This document shows positions 26,201 to 38,400 of a stretch of 64,000 nucleotides of DNA, piece after piece. Location: the NCBI RefSeq assembly GCF_016097555.1, contig NC_054702.1, forward strand, positions 104,112,973 through 104,176,972, read 5' to 3'. Positions within the stretch are counted from its first letter, which is position 1. Each line of letters starts with the position of its first letter. This stretch comes from Gigantopelta aegis (taxonomy: Eukaryota; Mollusca; Gastropoda; Neomphalida; Peltospiridae). The position numbers were made by a program, and so were the translations under genes. The notes below the pieces were generated by a model. That model ran no database searches and was not told where the DNA came from. It was given only the letters and a program-made list of their open reading frames with translations.

Positions 26201-28249
26201 ATTCATTTTCCATCAAGGTACACATCAGACTAATACTGACATCGACAAAGTTAGTCCTGCCACCATTAAAATTACAGTTTTACCTTGTACAAAGTCTGCC
26301 TTTCATCAACAAAGTTAGTGCTGCCACCATTAAAATTAGTTTTACCTTGTACAAAGTCTGACTTTCATCAACAAAGTTAGTGCTGCCACCATTAAAATTA
26401 CAGTTTTACCGTGTACAAAGTCTGCCTTTCATCAACAAAGTTAGTGCTGCCACCATTAAAATTAGTTTTACCGTGTACAAACTCTGACTTTCACCAACAA
26501 AGTTAGTGCTGCCACCATTAAAATTACAGTTTTACCGTGTACAAAGTCTGCCTTTCATCAACAAAGTTAGTGCTGCCACCATTAAAATTAGTTTTACCTT
26601 GTACAAAGTCTGACTTTCATCAACAAAGTTAGTGCTGCCACCATTAAAATCTCCGTTGAGATATAACATCAGTGTCTTCATTGATCGCACTGTGGCACTT
26701 TCAACAAAATGACCATCGAAGTGTGGAGCAAAATGTCCACCAGGATAATATCGACATAATCTAAAGACCTGAAAAATATATATTAAAAAAATATTAATGT
26801 TTATGAACTATTTTTAAAGCTACTATAGTGCACAGAATAAGCATGCTCTTTTACATTTTGTAAAACTTGTGCTATATGCAAATACACAAAAATTGTACAT
26901 TAAAATATTAAAAAGTGGATACCCAGTACTTTGGACAAAATTATATTAGTCAAATACTAAATATTCTAGCCACTTTGTATTAAATATTAACAATAGGCTA
27001 CTTTGGCAATGGGCAGGCTGAGGCCTGTTCATGTCAACAAATCTCATTTTGTTTTTCAAATTGACAACTCTTAAAAAGTTGTATCTAAAAACTGTAAAAA
27101 TTTGTTTTAAAAAAAATGCAGTGGTAATATCTCATACCTTATTCAAACGATGTGGTTCCCATGTTCCCTGTACAAGACACTTGACACCATGAATGTGTTG
27201 TTTCGACGGATCTCCTTCAACTGTGATGTCTTTCAAGAAATCCTTAATTCTTTCCCATAACACAGATGCTAACCCAGAACTCTCAAATATTATTCTAAAA
27301 GACAAGAAAAAACCCCTACATGTATTAAATAAAATTGACTTTTGCATTAAATACTGGCTCGTACAGATTCCCCCATTAATTACATTTTCACCTATGTTTA
27401 TTGTCTGAACAGACTTCAAACTAACTAAAATAGAAACTTGACAAGATACATGATTAAGCAACCATTTTGATGACAATATAAAAATCAACACTAGATGATT
27501 TCTAAAATGCACATGTAATTACTTATGTGGAACAAGAGTGGATGGTTATGCCCCTCCCGTTTCCACCGTTATGCCTACCCTGTTCTTGGAGGAACACCCA
27601 CCCCTAACTCTTCCCCCTCCCAATAAGTTCTTGCCTTCAAATACATTAATTTTCACCATCAGACAATTGAATTGACAGTGCCACTCCCCCCACCCCCGTT
27701 ATCTTAGGACAGAATCAGCTCTGGGCTTATCACCTACAGCCATTAGTTCAAGATTAACTTCGAGTGCATTAGTTTATCAAGATAAACGTCTCCGGCACGA
27801 TATTTATTACTGTGTTTATTGCTGTGCCGTAACAATAAATGTTAAAAAACGAACCTTGGTGAATTACGATTGCATGTGCATGCACTCGAGGTTAATCTTG
27901 ATGAACTTACTGCAGCCATCACACATTTCAAGAGTTAAAAATCAAACTTTACTGTAAAACATTCTTATACTTACCTTTGACAGTCTCTGTAACTGCGTTG
28001 TGATGTTCGTAATTCACGAAATCCCGATATTTCGCCAGTTTCAATGTAGTGCTGACATTCTTTTGAACTCATCAGATTGTGCAACAGAAATCCTTGATCA
28101 CCAAAGTCACAAATGTCAGACTGTTTAACAAGTTTATCGTAACACGGATCTTCAAAACTATCAATATGCTGCAAAGTGTCAGCATCGTAAAGTATTTCTC
28201 CGTTTTCATTTGAACCATCCTCAACGCCGGGGACAAATACAGAAGTCAT
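23246..28249 (-). CDS. 2-oxoglutarate/Fe(II) oxygenase, prolyl 4-hydroxylase type, 6 exons
   Basis: Exons in gene order: 28249-27975, 27294-27138, 26768-26598, 25193-25078, 24700-24583, 23335-23246, giving 927 nt or 308 aa with consistent phases. The catalytic double-stranded beta-helix shows the iron ligands H160 and D162 (FAPHFDGHF) and H234 (NHQRLHEG). K244 (GVKYILRTD) sits exactly ten residues after the last histidine, as the 2-oxoglutarate-binding lysine does in prolyl 4-hydroxylases. No signal peptide or membrane helix is visible, so a cytosolic or nuclear enzyme is likelier than an ER collagen hydroxylase. After the domain come SLSPDEEKGLQMIQEAERKE and a TPR-like helix pair (AAGECLEAMELYRKAYKLCP) before TAG at 23248-23246. 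The substrate is unknown. Convergent with consortin and downstream of claspin on the same strand. Confidence 0.85.
25412..25734 (-). mobile_element. SINE family A, type-I tail, near full length
   Basis: On the minus strand it runs from a tRNA-like head (GGCGGGACATAGCTCAGTGG, A box) through GGGATCTTTTATATGCACC (as seen on the plus strand) to the tail ending CACTAGAGCACATTGATTTA (plus-strand view). It lies in intron 4 of the oxygenase gene. Confidence 0.85.
26240..26650 (-). repeat. Exon-tail minisatellite carrying copies of a splice donor
   Basis: There are about six copies of a 62-64 bp unit. The right-most copy is the 3' end of the oxygenase exon plus the first bases of its intron. GTTTTACC (the donor seen from the plus strand) recurs at 26277, 26339, 26403, 26465, 26529 and 26591. 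Unit spacings alternate 62, 64, 62, 64, 62, matching alternation of ATTAG with ATTACAG and of TCTGAC with TCTGCC. The array is therefore a 126-bp dimer repeat. The copies differ at only a few bases, so expansion was recent. Confidence 0.93.
26598..26768 (-). CDS. Oxygenase catalytic exon (H-x-D iron motif)
   Basis: This exon codes for 57 in-phase residues, starting VFRLCRYYPGGHF, with the HFD iron-binding pair (H160, D162), and ending DESQTLYK at a donor AAG|GTAAAAC. Its last roughly 53 nt, together with the donor, are the founding unit of the adjoining tandem array at 26240-26650. Confidence 0.88.
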
Positions 28250-28415
28250 TTTTCGTTTATTTACAATGTTTTAAGACAATCCGACACAGTAATTTTCAGT
28301 TTCTTTTACAAATGTCGAGATATCATATTAACAATAAATGCATGCTATATGCTTGTTTTATGCCCTACCCATATACTATTGCACACACATGTGATTGTTT
28401 AGTGAGTGTATTCAT

Positions 28416-28865
28416 TCATTCTATTCTGTGAATGACCACTTTATTTCTGTGTATATTGCACAACCAGGTGAAAGAGCACGTTGTTATTGTTGACGTTTCC
28501 GGGTTGTCACTCGAAGGTAACACGGAATTACCCGAGGTATCAACAGTATGAACAATCGGAGGCATTCGGAATAGTCCGTCTGTTACGCTCACGGTATTTT
28601 TAGTCAGAAAATTACTTATATTGTCGATGCAGAAGTTCAAAAACCCAGACTCTTGTTTTAAATATATGACCACAGTGTGGATAAACTGAGACTTCCAATG
28701 TATCAGTGTATGCTGATAAATACGATAAGTTCGAGCGTCGAATCGTGGAATTAGCCGAGGTATGCCGAACTTTTTAATAGATTTCGAGACTAATCGACAG
28801 AATTCACGAATCAAACCGTAGCTGCATGACAAGGTTGAATGCTTCTTTGGTGAAAAGCTGAACAT
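28416..28865 (-). CDS. Unrecognised 149-codon ORF upstream of the oxygenase gene
   Basis: This open frame starts MFSFSPKKHSTLSC and ends 167 bp before the oxygenase ATG, on the same strand. It is less AT-rich than its surroundings and contains several CpGs, as a promoter-proximal region might. I recognise no domain, signal peptide or membrane segment. It has no visible splice partner. It could be a small lineage-specific gene, an upstream leader ORF, or chance openness in a CpG-rich promoter; chance is the safest reading. Confidence 0.2.
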   Translation of the reverse strand: MFSFSPKKHSTLSCSYGLIREFCRLVSKSIKKFGIPRLIPRFDARTYRIYQHTLIHWKSQFIHTVVIYLKQESGFLNFCIDNISNFLTKNTVSVTDGLFRMPPIVHTVDTSGNSVLPSSDNPETSTITTCSFTWLCNIHRNKVVIHRIE

Positions 28866-29577
28866 TACCGATGACAGTAGCTAAAAGCACCGAACTGAGG
28901 TGTTGTCAAACATTATTTTCAGTTATTTACCCAAACTCTTCAATCTACTTCATGTCTTGTCAAAGATGAAATACATTTTTTCTTACCTAGGTTTCCCAAG
29001 TGAAGCTCAAAAGTCTATGCATCCCTGACACCAGTGTGAAATGATGAGTACATTTATTTTGTGTTGTCATCACACCTGGACTGTCAAATATAGGACAATC
29101 CATTTTAATTCAATGTTTTTTATCCATCATCTCAGAAGACATTTCAAATGAATTGTTGGTTTCTGTGAATTATATTTGTGTAATCAGTGAGTTACCTAAT
29201 CCTAACACTTATAGTATACTATGGTTTTGTACCACAATGACATTAACAATGTATTTTAAACTGATATTGCCACAAGATAATAACTTTTAATTAGATTTTT
29301 TGGAATATGTGAATCCTAATTTTGCAACTTAACAGTTCACTACAATTCATTGGTGTTGCACATAAATTTAAAACTGCATATCCAACACAAACAAAACAGT
29401 TGACATAAAATACTGTACTTTGCTTTTAAATAATTCTTATAGTATTCTGAGAAACATTAAAATATTCTGTCAAGGTGTTATTTCACTGAATGTTGGCAAG
29501 TGTTGTAAAAACTACAACTATTTTTATAGCAAATACCACGAATGTATATACATGTAATTGCACTTTTTGTGATTATA

Positions 29578-29945
29578 GGGGTGGAATCCCAACTCAGTTG
29601 GAAGAGTGATCACCTGAGGTGCTTGGGTTTATAGATAGAATCTTCTTGGGATCTTATAACTGGTATATATCAAAGGCTGTGGTATGTGCTGTCCTGTCTA
29701 TAGAAAAGGGCACATAAATGATCACTAATGATTTAAAATTATGAATCACAATTAAGTATATATCAAGAGCCATGGTATGTGCTGTATGAAAGTGCATATA
29801 AATGATCACTACCGGTAGCTGCTAATGATAAAATGTAGGTTTTTTCCCAGAAAAACTATGAATCACAATTACGAAGAAAAAGAAGAAGTTAATAGCTAAT
29901 ATTAATCAATGTGCTCTAGTGATGTCTTTGAACAAAACAAACTTT
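29578..29945 (+). mobile_element. SINE family A, diverged, with internal duplication
   Basis: A weak tRNA-like head (AACTCAGTTGGAAGAGTG) is followed by two successive copies of the TATATCAAAGGCTGTGGTAT core, about 120 bp apart, then a type-I tail (ATCAATGTGCTCTAGTGATG). Confidence 0.6.
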
Positions 29946-30442
29946 AACTTTATTTTTTGTGACTACTTTCAGTTAATATTTATGGATGCCGTCTTAGACA
30001 AGTAACCATGTCATTTTTCATAAGATTAATAATAGGTTGGTCTTATACATACAACTGAACAATATAAGTGACTATGCATCTTAAACTCCCAAACAATGAC
30101 AGCTTATGTGCTAAATAAAAATTTGTCTAGATATCTTGCTGTGAAAAAAATACTGTGACAAATGTTTTTTTCTCTTTTCTAAAGCTCATAACATTTATAT
30201 TTTGGGGTACATCTCCATTTATTCACTTTTTATGTCATGTGATTTTATGGACCATAATCCAAGTATCCTCTCACTATTGTTAACTAAACAACTAATATAA
30301 TGATATATATATATATATGAAAATATTTTATTCAAATATAAATATTTCAGTGGGTTTTTTAAGGAAAAAGTTTAAGAATAGCCAAGGCCCAAAATGATAA
30401 TTGATTTTTCAACAATTTGTCAAACAACTTAATTACTTTTAA

Positions 30443-30717
30443 GGGTGGGACGCAGCCCGGTGGTAAAGCGCCCGCTTGATGCACGGTCAGTTTGGGATTA
30501 ATCCCTGTCAGTGCCATTTCTCATCCCAGCCAGTGCACCACGACTGCTATATCAAAGATCGTGGTATGTGCTATTCTGTCTGTGGGATGGTGTATATAAA
30601 AGATCCCTTGCTACAAATGGAAAAATGTAGTGGATTTCGTAAGACTGCATGTCAAAATAACAAAATGTCTGACATCAAATAGCTGATGATTAATAAATCA
30701 CTGTACTCTAGTGGCAG
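30443..30717 (+). mobile_element. SINE family A, type-I tail, full length
   Basis: GGGTGGGACGCAGCCCGGTG head, B-box-like GGGATTAATCCC, core ATATAAAAGATCCCTTGCTA, tail GATGATTAATAAATCAC then CTCTAGTGG. Intergenic, between claspin and the oxygenase gene. Confidence 0.85.
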
Positions 30718-32176
30718 TGTTCTTACATTATGCCGCCCTCCTTTCAGGTTCAGCCACCCTCCTTTATTTTCTGCACCCTACTATAATTTACAGCACCGAT
30801 CTCTGCTATTTTGAAATGCAGTTTTCACACACAAAAATAATAATGAGTATGCCCACTGGACATCAAAGGAAACGAGCCGTGTTGTGTGTACGAAAAAGCA
30901 ACTGACGATGAACTTCAGTAGCTTATGACAGTTACCCTAATATAATTTAGCAGTATTTTTAACAGCCTCTATTTTGGCCCATACCTGTATCCATTTGCAT
31001 GTTTGATACACACAATAAAAGTTATATTTTATTTAAGCAATGAAAACATTTGATTTGATTCGGCAGTCTCTGAATGAAAAACCACATAATGGTGCCAAAT
31101 TTGTCACATGATCAGACCAGTCATTCTGTCTTTTGTTTCCTCTATCATCTGATATATTGTCCTCAATTGCAAATGTAATTGGTTGTAACTAATGAATTTT
31201 ACTTTCTGTCACTTCTGTTTATTCAGCAATTCTTTATAAAATATTATAAACTTTTCATTTATTCAGCAATTCTTTATAAAATATTATAAACTTTTCATTT
31301 TTTTGTGTGTGTGTGTGGGGGGGGCATATCACCACTTATAAAAACAACGGAAGTGGCAGTGTTTATAATTAAAATAATTTATCTTGGGTGCCAAAACATA
31401 TATATCCACAACCTTTCCAAAAAATAAACTACTTTTTATCAGTTGGTGATATCAAAGAGATCGATTCATTTGATGAAGATAAAAATAAAAAGAAAAGAAT
31501 TTGTTTATCCCACATTAGGGGATCACTTTACAAACGTCTTTATTGTTTTACATATATCTTGAAATATTTATTAATTAAAATACTAATATTAAAACTTTGA
31601 TAGGTTCAGCAAAATCGGAATTGGCCGTGAATGTAAGACCGACAACATCAAGACGGCTTTTATTTCTTATCAACTTTTTTGTACCAAATAATGAGAGGCA
31701 AAATAAGGAGTATGTATTGCCGCAAAGTTGGCCAACGAACACACAACAATATATGGTAACCAAGCTTCCCCCACTTTGTTCTTTGCTTTTAGGTGCTTCG
31801 CAACAGCCCTCCTGTTATGCTCATGAACTTCAGAAAAATTGTTATGTGCATGGCTATTGATTACTCTATGATATATTCAGACATATTCTTATAAGATAAA
31901 CCATTATGTTTCTACATTGTTACACCACAAACACATTTATACATGTCAAAATGCATATCATCAATATCGTTGCATTCTTATGCATCAAAGATTACAACGT
32001 TCTGGCAGTCAGAACTATTATGAAATCAATGTGTATGTCTGTTAGAAATACTGATTATTATTGTCAACTTCCAGCAATCTGCTACCACCACAAAAACAGA
32101 ACAAATGTTTCTGCTAAATGAAGCATTATTTTCCTATTTAATCCAAATATATAAAACTATATCTATGGGATCAACT

Positions 32177-32182
32177 TTTATT
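32177..32182 (-). terminator. CLSPN: Candidate claspin polyadenylation signal
   Basis: AATAAA on the minus strand, about 110 nt after the claspin stop codon and in A/T-rich sequence. It is the nearest such hexamer downstream of the stop. Confidence 0.5.
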
Positions 32183-32291
32183 CTTGAAAATAAAAATAAT
32201 AAATTAATAACTACAAGCTAAGGTTGTATATGCCACGGTCCTATAGAATATATATATATTCCTTATTTTGTAACAGTCTTCAAGGAATGCT

Positions 32292-32423
32292 TCATCTTTC
32301 CAGCAGATTAAAAATACTCTTATGTCGTTTCGGGGATTTGCTATCAGGTCTGGGTCTCTTAGATGGCGGATTCTGAATAGCTGATTTTCTTTTCTTGGTA
32401 GCAATAGCAGATTTTGATGCAGG
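32292..32423 (-). CDS. CLSPN: Claspin terminal coding exon
   Basis: The exon follows a TTTTACAG acceptor and codes for a basic, NLS-like tail (ATKKRKSA, SKRPRPDSKSPKRHK), then SIFNLLER and TGA at 32294-32292. Human claspin ends in a comparable SIFKYLES, supporting this as the true C-terminus. Confidence 0.88.
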   Translation of the reverse strand, partial: PASKSAIATKKRKSAIQNPPSKRPRPDSKSPKRHKSIFNLLER

Positions 32424-35400
32424 CTGTAAAAAAAATGCAAATACCGGGAACATGAATGTTTTTTTTAAATTATTATTTTTTTAAATTTTATTTAACGATG
32501 CACTCAACACATTTTATTTACGACTATGTTGCGTCAGACATATGGTTCAGGACCACACAGATATGAAACACGCTGTCAGCACTTCATGGGCTACTCTTTT
32601 CGATTAGCAGCAAGGGATCTTTTATATGCACCATCCCACAGGCAGGATGACACATACCACAGGCTTTGATATACCAGTCATGGTGCACTGGCTGGAACGA
32701 GATATAGCCCAATGGGCCCACCAACAAGGATCGATCCTAGACTGACCACGCATCAAGCGATTCATGAATGTAATGCAATAATAATTTATTTAATTAAAGT
32801 AAACTATAACAAACATAAACTATATTTAAATATGCAAAGTAAATAGGGGAGAAAAAGTGACCCACACTTAACATAAATGATATACTTAGAATCTGAATAA
32901 TTAAATTCTTCACAGAAGGCCTTGATTAACTGGTATTTGTTTGGTGAGACAGTAATTATATATGGAAATGCAAATTGACAACAGGAACTCATTAGTACCC
33001 TTAGCTTTGGAAAAAGGGGAAAGAAAAAATATGTTTTAAATAAACAGGCTGAGTAAAACTTTGAGTCTTGTTCATGAATAGTTAATCTAAAATCTTACTT
33101 TATTGCAAACCCCCACCCTACTGAAGGACTGGCCTGAACATTCCTACTGCTGATGAAATGGCAAGAATCTTACAATGTGTTAGATGGTATATGCAAGTTC
33201 ATGTAAATAATTACTTCAGATTTATCTTGAACCTTGTCTGGTGACACAACTTGAAAGATGAAGTTCTTAGAATTGGTCGGTCCTGTTGGATTCACCGTGA
33301 CCTTGGAACGAGCAGAAATCTGAGCCAGTGCAGCTTTACTGCGGGTCAAGAAAGAGCCTTTTCTAGCAATCTGAAAATTAATAAACATATACATCAAATA
33401 TATTCCAAAGTATGATTTTAAAAGAGATTACAGATTATGAAACAATCCTAACAATATTAAATACAATTTCAGCTGTATGTTTGCTTCTTTTTTTTAAAGG
33501 GATTTAAAAATGATAACTTAAAATGAATCTGAAATTAAGATAGACTTGATTGTTTGCCGTTCTCATACTATGTAACCGGACTTACCACCTATATATTCAT
33601 TTACTATACTTTTTTACTGTCAAAATTACCTGTTTAGTAAACACATCTTTCTCCTTGACATTTTAAGGTACAAACACAATTTATTGTAGTCCCATTTTTA
33701 TCTCAACCATCATTCTCCTAGATTCTGGTTTAGTGACTTTATTATTTATTATTTCTGTTCATTCATTTTGACTGGCTGTTTGGATGTTTGGGGGTGGGGT
33801 GGGAATTGAAATGAAGGGATATGCACTTGGGAGAGATGTTAGGTTAATGGATGAAACGGAAACTCTCTGTCCCACTTGATTCAGATGACTGATCAGGATG
33901 TGATTAATATTTAACTATAAAAGAATTGAAGAAACTTGATTGTTTTCTCTTGTCACAAATTCTTAAACATATCTCAAACTAATGGCTTAGATTTTAAGAT
34001 GGCAAAAGCAAAGTCATCCGTAGTGTAAGAGCGAAGGAGAAAAAAGAAGACAACTTCAATCACGTGCCATGAACAGGAAGCAGAGAATTCATTGAACAAT
34101 TTTTAGCCATCCAATTGGCTGTTGGAACAGCGGAAAATGCCATTAGTCAGGTTAAGTTGACAAGAAAATATTTGCTTCTACACTACAATGGGATGTGCAC
34201 ACTATAGAATCTTGTTGGGTCGAACTCGGAAGGATCAAATACACTGCAACGCTCAAACCAAAAACAAAGTCCTGAGTTACACTTACACAATGTTAACTGA
34301 ATGGTTAGGTCAAACTATCTGATGGGTCGAACACTTTCTCCAGCACTGACGGGGTTCGAGCCAACAGGATTCAACTGTACTTATAAAATATTCCAAAACA
34401 CTTACACTTGGTTTAAACACCTTGACTGGACTTTTATTTGGCTGCAGGGGCTTCTTAAATTCTGTTTCTTTTTTCTCAGTTGAAACTGTAAGAATATAAT
34501 TTTTAAAACATTAACACTAATAATTAAATTGTGGAAGAAAGGTTTATAAACATATGTGACCATGTCTGCAAAATATGTTTTTGGTATTTTTTTTTTATAG
34601 CTAATGGTCATACAAGTATCGTAAGGAGACCTATATTTATAAACGACCGTTGCTATCCAAATAACTACCCTTTTATTTGTATTTCAATGCTTCAAAAGAG
34701 CATTAAACTGGCTGCTATGTAACAAAGTTTCCTGCACGTGCATAAAAAACTGAAGTATGTATCAGTTGTAAATATTGTTAACTACATTACTTGTATCAAT
34801 GAGTAAAACCTTTAGTGATATATCTTACAGCCAGAATGAAACTTTTCAGTGTTTTATCAAAAAACATGTATATTGTCCAACAAAACATGTACTTATATAA
34901 TCAAAACTGAAACATTTCCAATATTTTAAGGTTACCGAACTTTTATCAACATGACTGCTAATTATCTTTATTTATTTCCTTACTTGCTAAAAAAACATAT
35001 TTTCAAGTGAAGAAACCCATGCAAGAACAAACATGTTTTTTGTTGTTTAATAGTTAAATTACCTTGTCGTAATAAAAACATTTTCCCCAGCTTTAAAAGT
35101 TGACTACCATCTTCATTTTCCTGTTCTTTTTCCTAAAATAAATAAAACATAATTAAAATTAAATGATATAATACATGAGTTGCTTTGTCTTAAGTTGGGA
35201 AGACAAACCAGTGAAATAAGCAGTATGTAAAACATATCTGTTAAACAGTTACAATTTTTAAAAACCGGCCTCAGTGGCTTATCAGTTAAGCCATCAGACA
35301 TAAGACTGATAGATACTGGGTTCGAACCCTGGTACCAGCTCACACGCAGAGCGAGTTTAATGACTCAATGGGTAGGTGTAAGGCATCTCTCTCACAAACC

Positions 35401-38400
35401 GTGTCCTGGACAGACAGCCTAGATAGCTTAAGTGTGTGCCCAGGACAGAGTGACTGAACCTTAATTGGATTAGTGGAAGGGAACAAAAGAGGGTATGAAT
35501 AAAACTTCAGCCATATCAGAAAACATACTCTCTGTTCTTCCAAGAACTTTTCTCTTTCAAATCTTTCCATTCTCCATTTTAATTCATCTGCGTTTTCTTC
35601 CTCAGGTCCTTCATCATCCGACCCATTTCCAAACATGTCTTCTTGGGACTCTTCATCTGAAAAATTCCTCACAAACTTTTATTCCAAATTTAAAAAGTTA
35701 AAGTTTATTTTGCTTAATAACACCACTAGAGCACATTGATTTATTAATCATCGGTAATTCTGACATGTTTTCCCAGACAGTACACACATATCACGGCTGG
35801 AATCAGAGAAATAGCCCAATGAGCTGATGGGAATCAATCCCAGAATGCTTAATTTTAATATTACTCTGTTGGTATTCTATAAAGCAATAACTCATTTGTC
35901 TTTATTTAAGTTTTTCTATGTTGATTTTGACAGAGAATGTTTTTAAAAATATAATCATTTTTTAATAAATAAACACGAAACAAAATGAAGACACCCAATA
36001 TCCCTGGTTTTATGAAATCTAAGGACAAGTAGTCAGATGAACCAATTTAAGAAAGGAATGGACAAAAATATTATTTCACAGAGATTCTTATTTTCAGAAG
36101 ACCTCTACAATTTGAGTAATTTATCATTATTTATTCTTCAATGGGTAATACCTGTTATTAATCCGAATAGCTGAACTAAAACTACTAGCTGTTACAAGTA
36201 TCTGGAATTCTCAAATTACCCTGATTACTCCACTTGAATCTCCTTGTTCGACCTTTTCCATCAGAATACAGATCACCATCTGGCAGGTACATTTCCTGGA
36301 GTCGCATTATGTCACGTTTGTCTTCATCTATTGTTCTTTTCCTGAAAACATACAGTATTTTATACACATTATATACGCCATAGATATACATAAGCCCGGC
36401 TGGGTTGAATGTAACAGATGAATGCAATACAGACTTTCATAAGATTGGGAATTTTAAACCAATACCTTGAAACCTTTTGTTTAAATTAGTCTATTTCTGA
36501 CTTGCTATTAAATGTATTGACCCTGGTTATTAGGCAGTGTACAATATTCCATTCCTGGCCTGGTGCTTATAAAACTTTTCAAGTCTACACTCGAGACTCT
36601 AATAGAGTCCAAGACACTAATGCCATACAAATTGTATTCGTGTGACGTCATTAGAGATTGAGTCTGGACTCTAAAACTTTTATAAGCACGGGCCCTGGTT
36701 AGAGATTTTCAAAGCTGTTTTAGTGCTATGAAATCATGAAACCGCCGTAAGCTATGACGTCACTATAACACAGGCCATAGTTATATTTTAGCCAAAGATT
36801 GTTTTACGATATCATAGTGCTAAGATAGCTTTGGAAATCTGGGCTCTGGCTATTACTGTTTTAATTAATTAGATGTGAACCAGAAAAAATAAATTATAAA
36901 TTTAACCTACAAGTGAACTCTTCCAACTTGGTCGCGGAGCTCCTCCTCGGAGATTGAGTTGTCCAGATCGCCTTCTTCCATCTCCATAATATCATCCTCT
37001 TCTGGGATGTCTAGATTTTCATCGCTGTCATACTCGCTTCCTATTTAACAGAAACATGGCAAATCATCAATATTCCCATTAAAGTGAACACTGCTAGGCT
37101 AGTTTAATACTTACAAACAATTTAACCAAAGTAATCAAGCTGGATTCAAAATTGTCCACAAAAAACAAATGCAGCCAACTTATACCTGTTCAAACAGTAT
37201 CTCTATTAAGACTTTTAATATATAGTAGGTTGCATTCAACAGTACAGTTATAGTACAACTTACCCTGTCTTAAGCACCAATCTGTCTTATGAATGACAAA
37301 CTTCACAGTAGCCAATTATATTTCAAAACTGACGTAAAACAAAAAACAATACCTGACAATTCTGCTTCTTCTTCCACAAAAGCTTGTCTGATTTTTCTAC
37401 AAAGAAACACATAATTATATTAATTTAACAAAGCACAAAAAAAAGAAAAGAAACAAAAGACAAAGAGAATCTTATTTTATTTGCAGACATGTTTATACTA
37501 TTGCAATATAAATCCTCTCCATCCTATCCCACCCAGCGGTAAAGTGCTCACTGGATGCACGCAAGGTTTGGGATCGATCCGCGTTGGTGGGCCCATTGGG
37601 CTATTTCTCGTTCCGGCCAGTACATCACGACTGGTATATCAAAGTCCTTGGTATATGCTATCCTGTCTATGGGATGGTGCATATAAAAGATCCCTTGCTA
37701 CTAATGGAAAAATGTGGTTTTCCTCTCTGAGATTATATATCTAAATTACCAAATGTTTGACTCCAATAGCCGATGATTAATAGGTAGAATAGATGTTTAA
37801 AGACACCCCAGCATGAACTGATTATTCATAAATCAATGTTCTCTAGTGGTGTCTTTAAAAAAAAAAAAATTTAACCACCCCATCCCATGAGTTTATCTCA
37901 GTACTTCTTCTGGGGAGGTGAGTGTAATATTTTCTAAGGTATCTAAAAAACAAGATGCTTTATTTATACTGAAGAACATTTCTGTGGCTTCCTCAATAAT
38001 ATTATTTTTAAATTGCCCTATTTCACAAAATGTAGAATTCTAGTAATAATTTAATTTCTGAAAAAAATAGAACACTTCCCTCCCTCATTCCTAAATTATA
38101 CTTCAATTTTCATAATTATATTTGTATCAAATTACTAGTTAATCAAATGCAGTACTTGCAGTTTGACGATTTCCATGTGAGTGAAAAACTGCTCGCCTCA
38201 TCACAAGAAGATATTGCTAATTTATTTTGCTCTAAATAACTGTGAATTTTATGCCGAGACAATTACTCTCCTACATAATTTCAGGAGAGCTCACCATCAA
38301 GCCATAAACACTGCAAATGTTAATGCTGATTTGTATAACTCACTTCGTTTTACTTGCAACAAATCCTTTAAAATGTTTCTTCTTAGATCTGACTTGAACG

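Larger units (their letters stand above)
28866..32176. other. Intergenic interval between claspin and the oxygenase gene
   Basis: Holds two family-A SINEs (29578 and 30443), a two-copy 41-bp direct repeat (about 31219-31300) and a short TG/G run (31303-31323). ORFs around 31388-31860 have no splice structure or recognisable domain. Nothing else is supported. Confidence 0.65.

Noticed and set aside
26240-26650. Regular repeats that could suggest a CRISPR array or a coding repeat domain
   Set aside because: No spacers. The units derive from an exon end and reading through them meets a stop, so they do not code for a repeat domain.
31388-32121. Series of short plus-strand ORFs
   Set aside because: No recognisable domain, no consistent splice phase, and A/T-rich composition like non-coding neighbours.
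35265-35340. tRNA-like sequence with a perfect B box
   Set aside because: No complete cloverleaf is apparent, and the sequence continues into a SINE body shared with another copy. It is a SINE head, not a tRNA gene.
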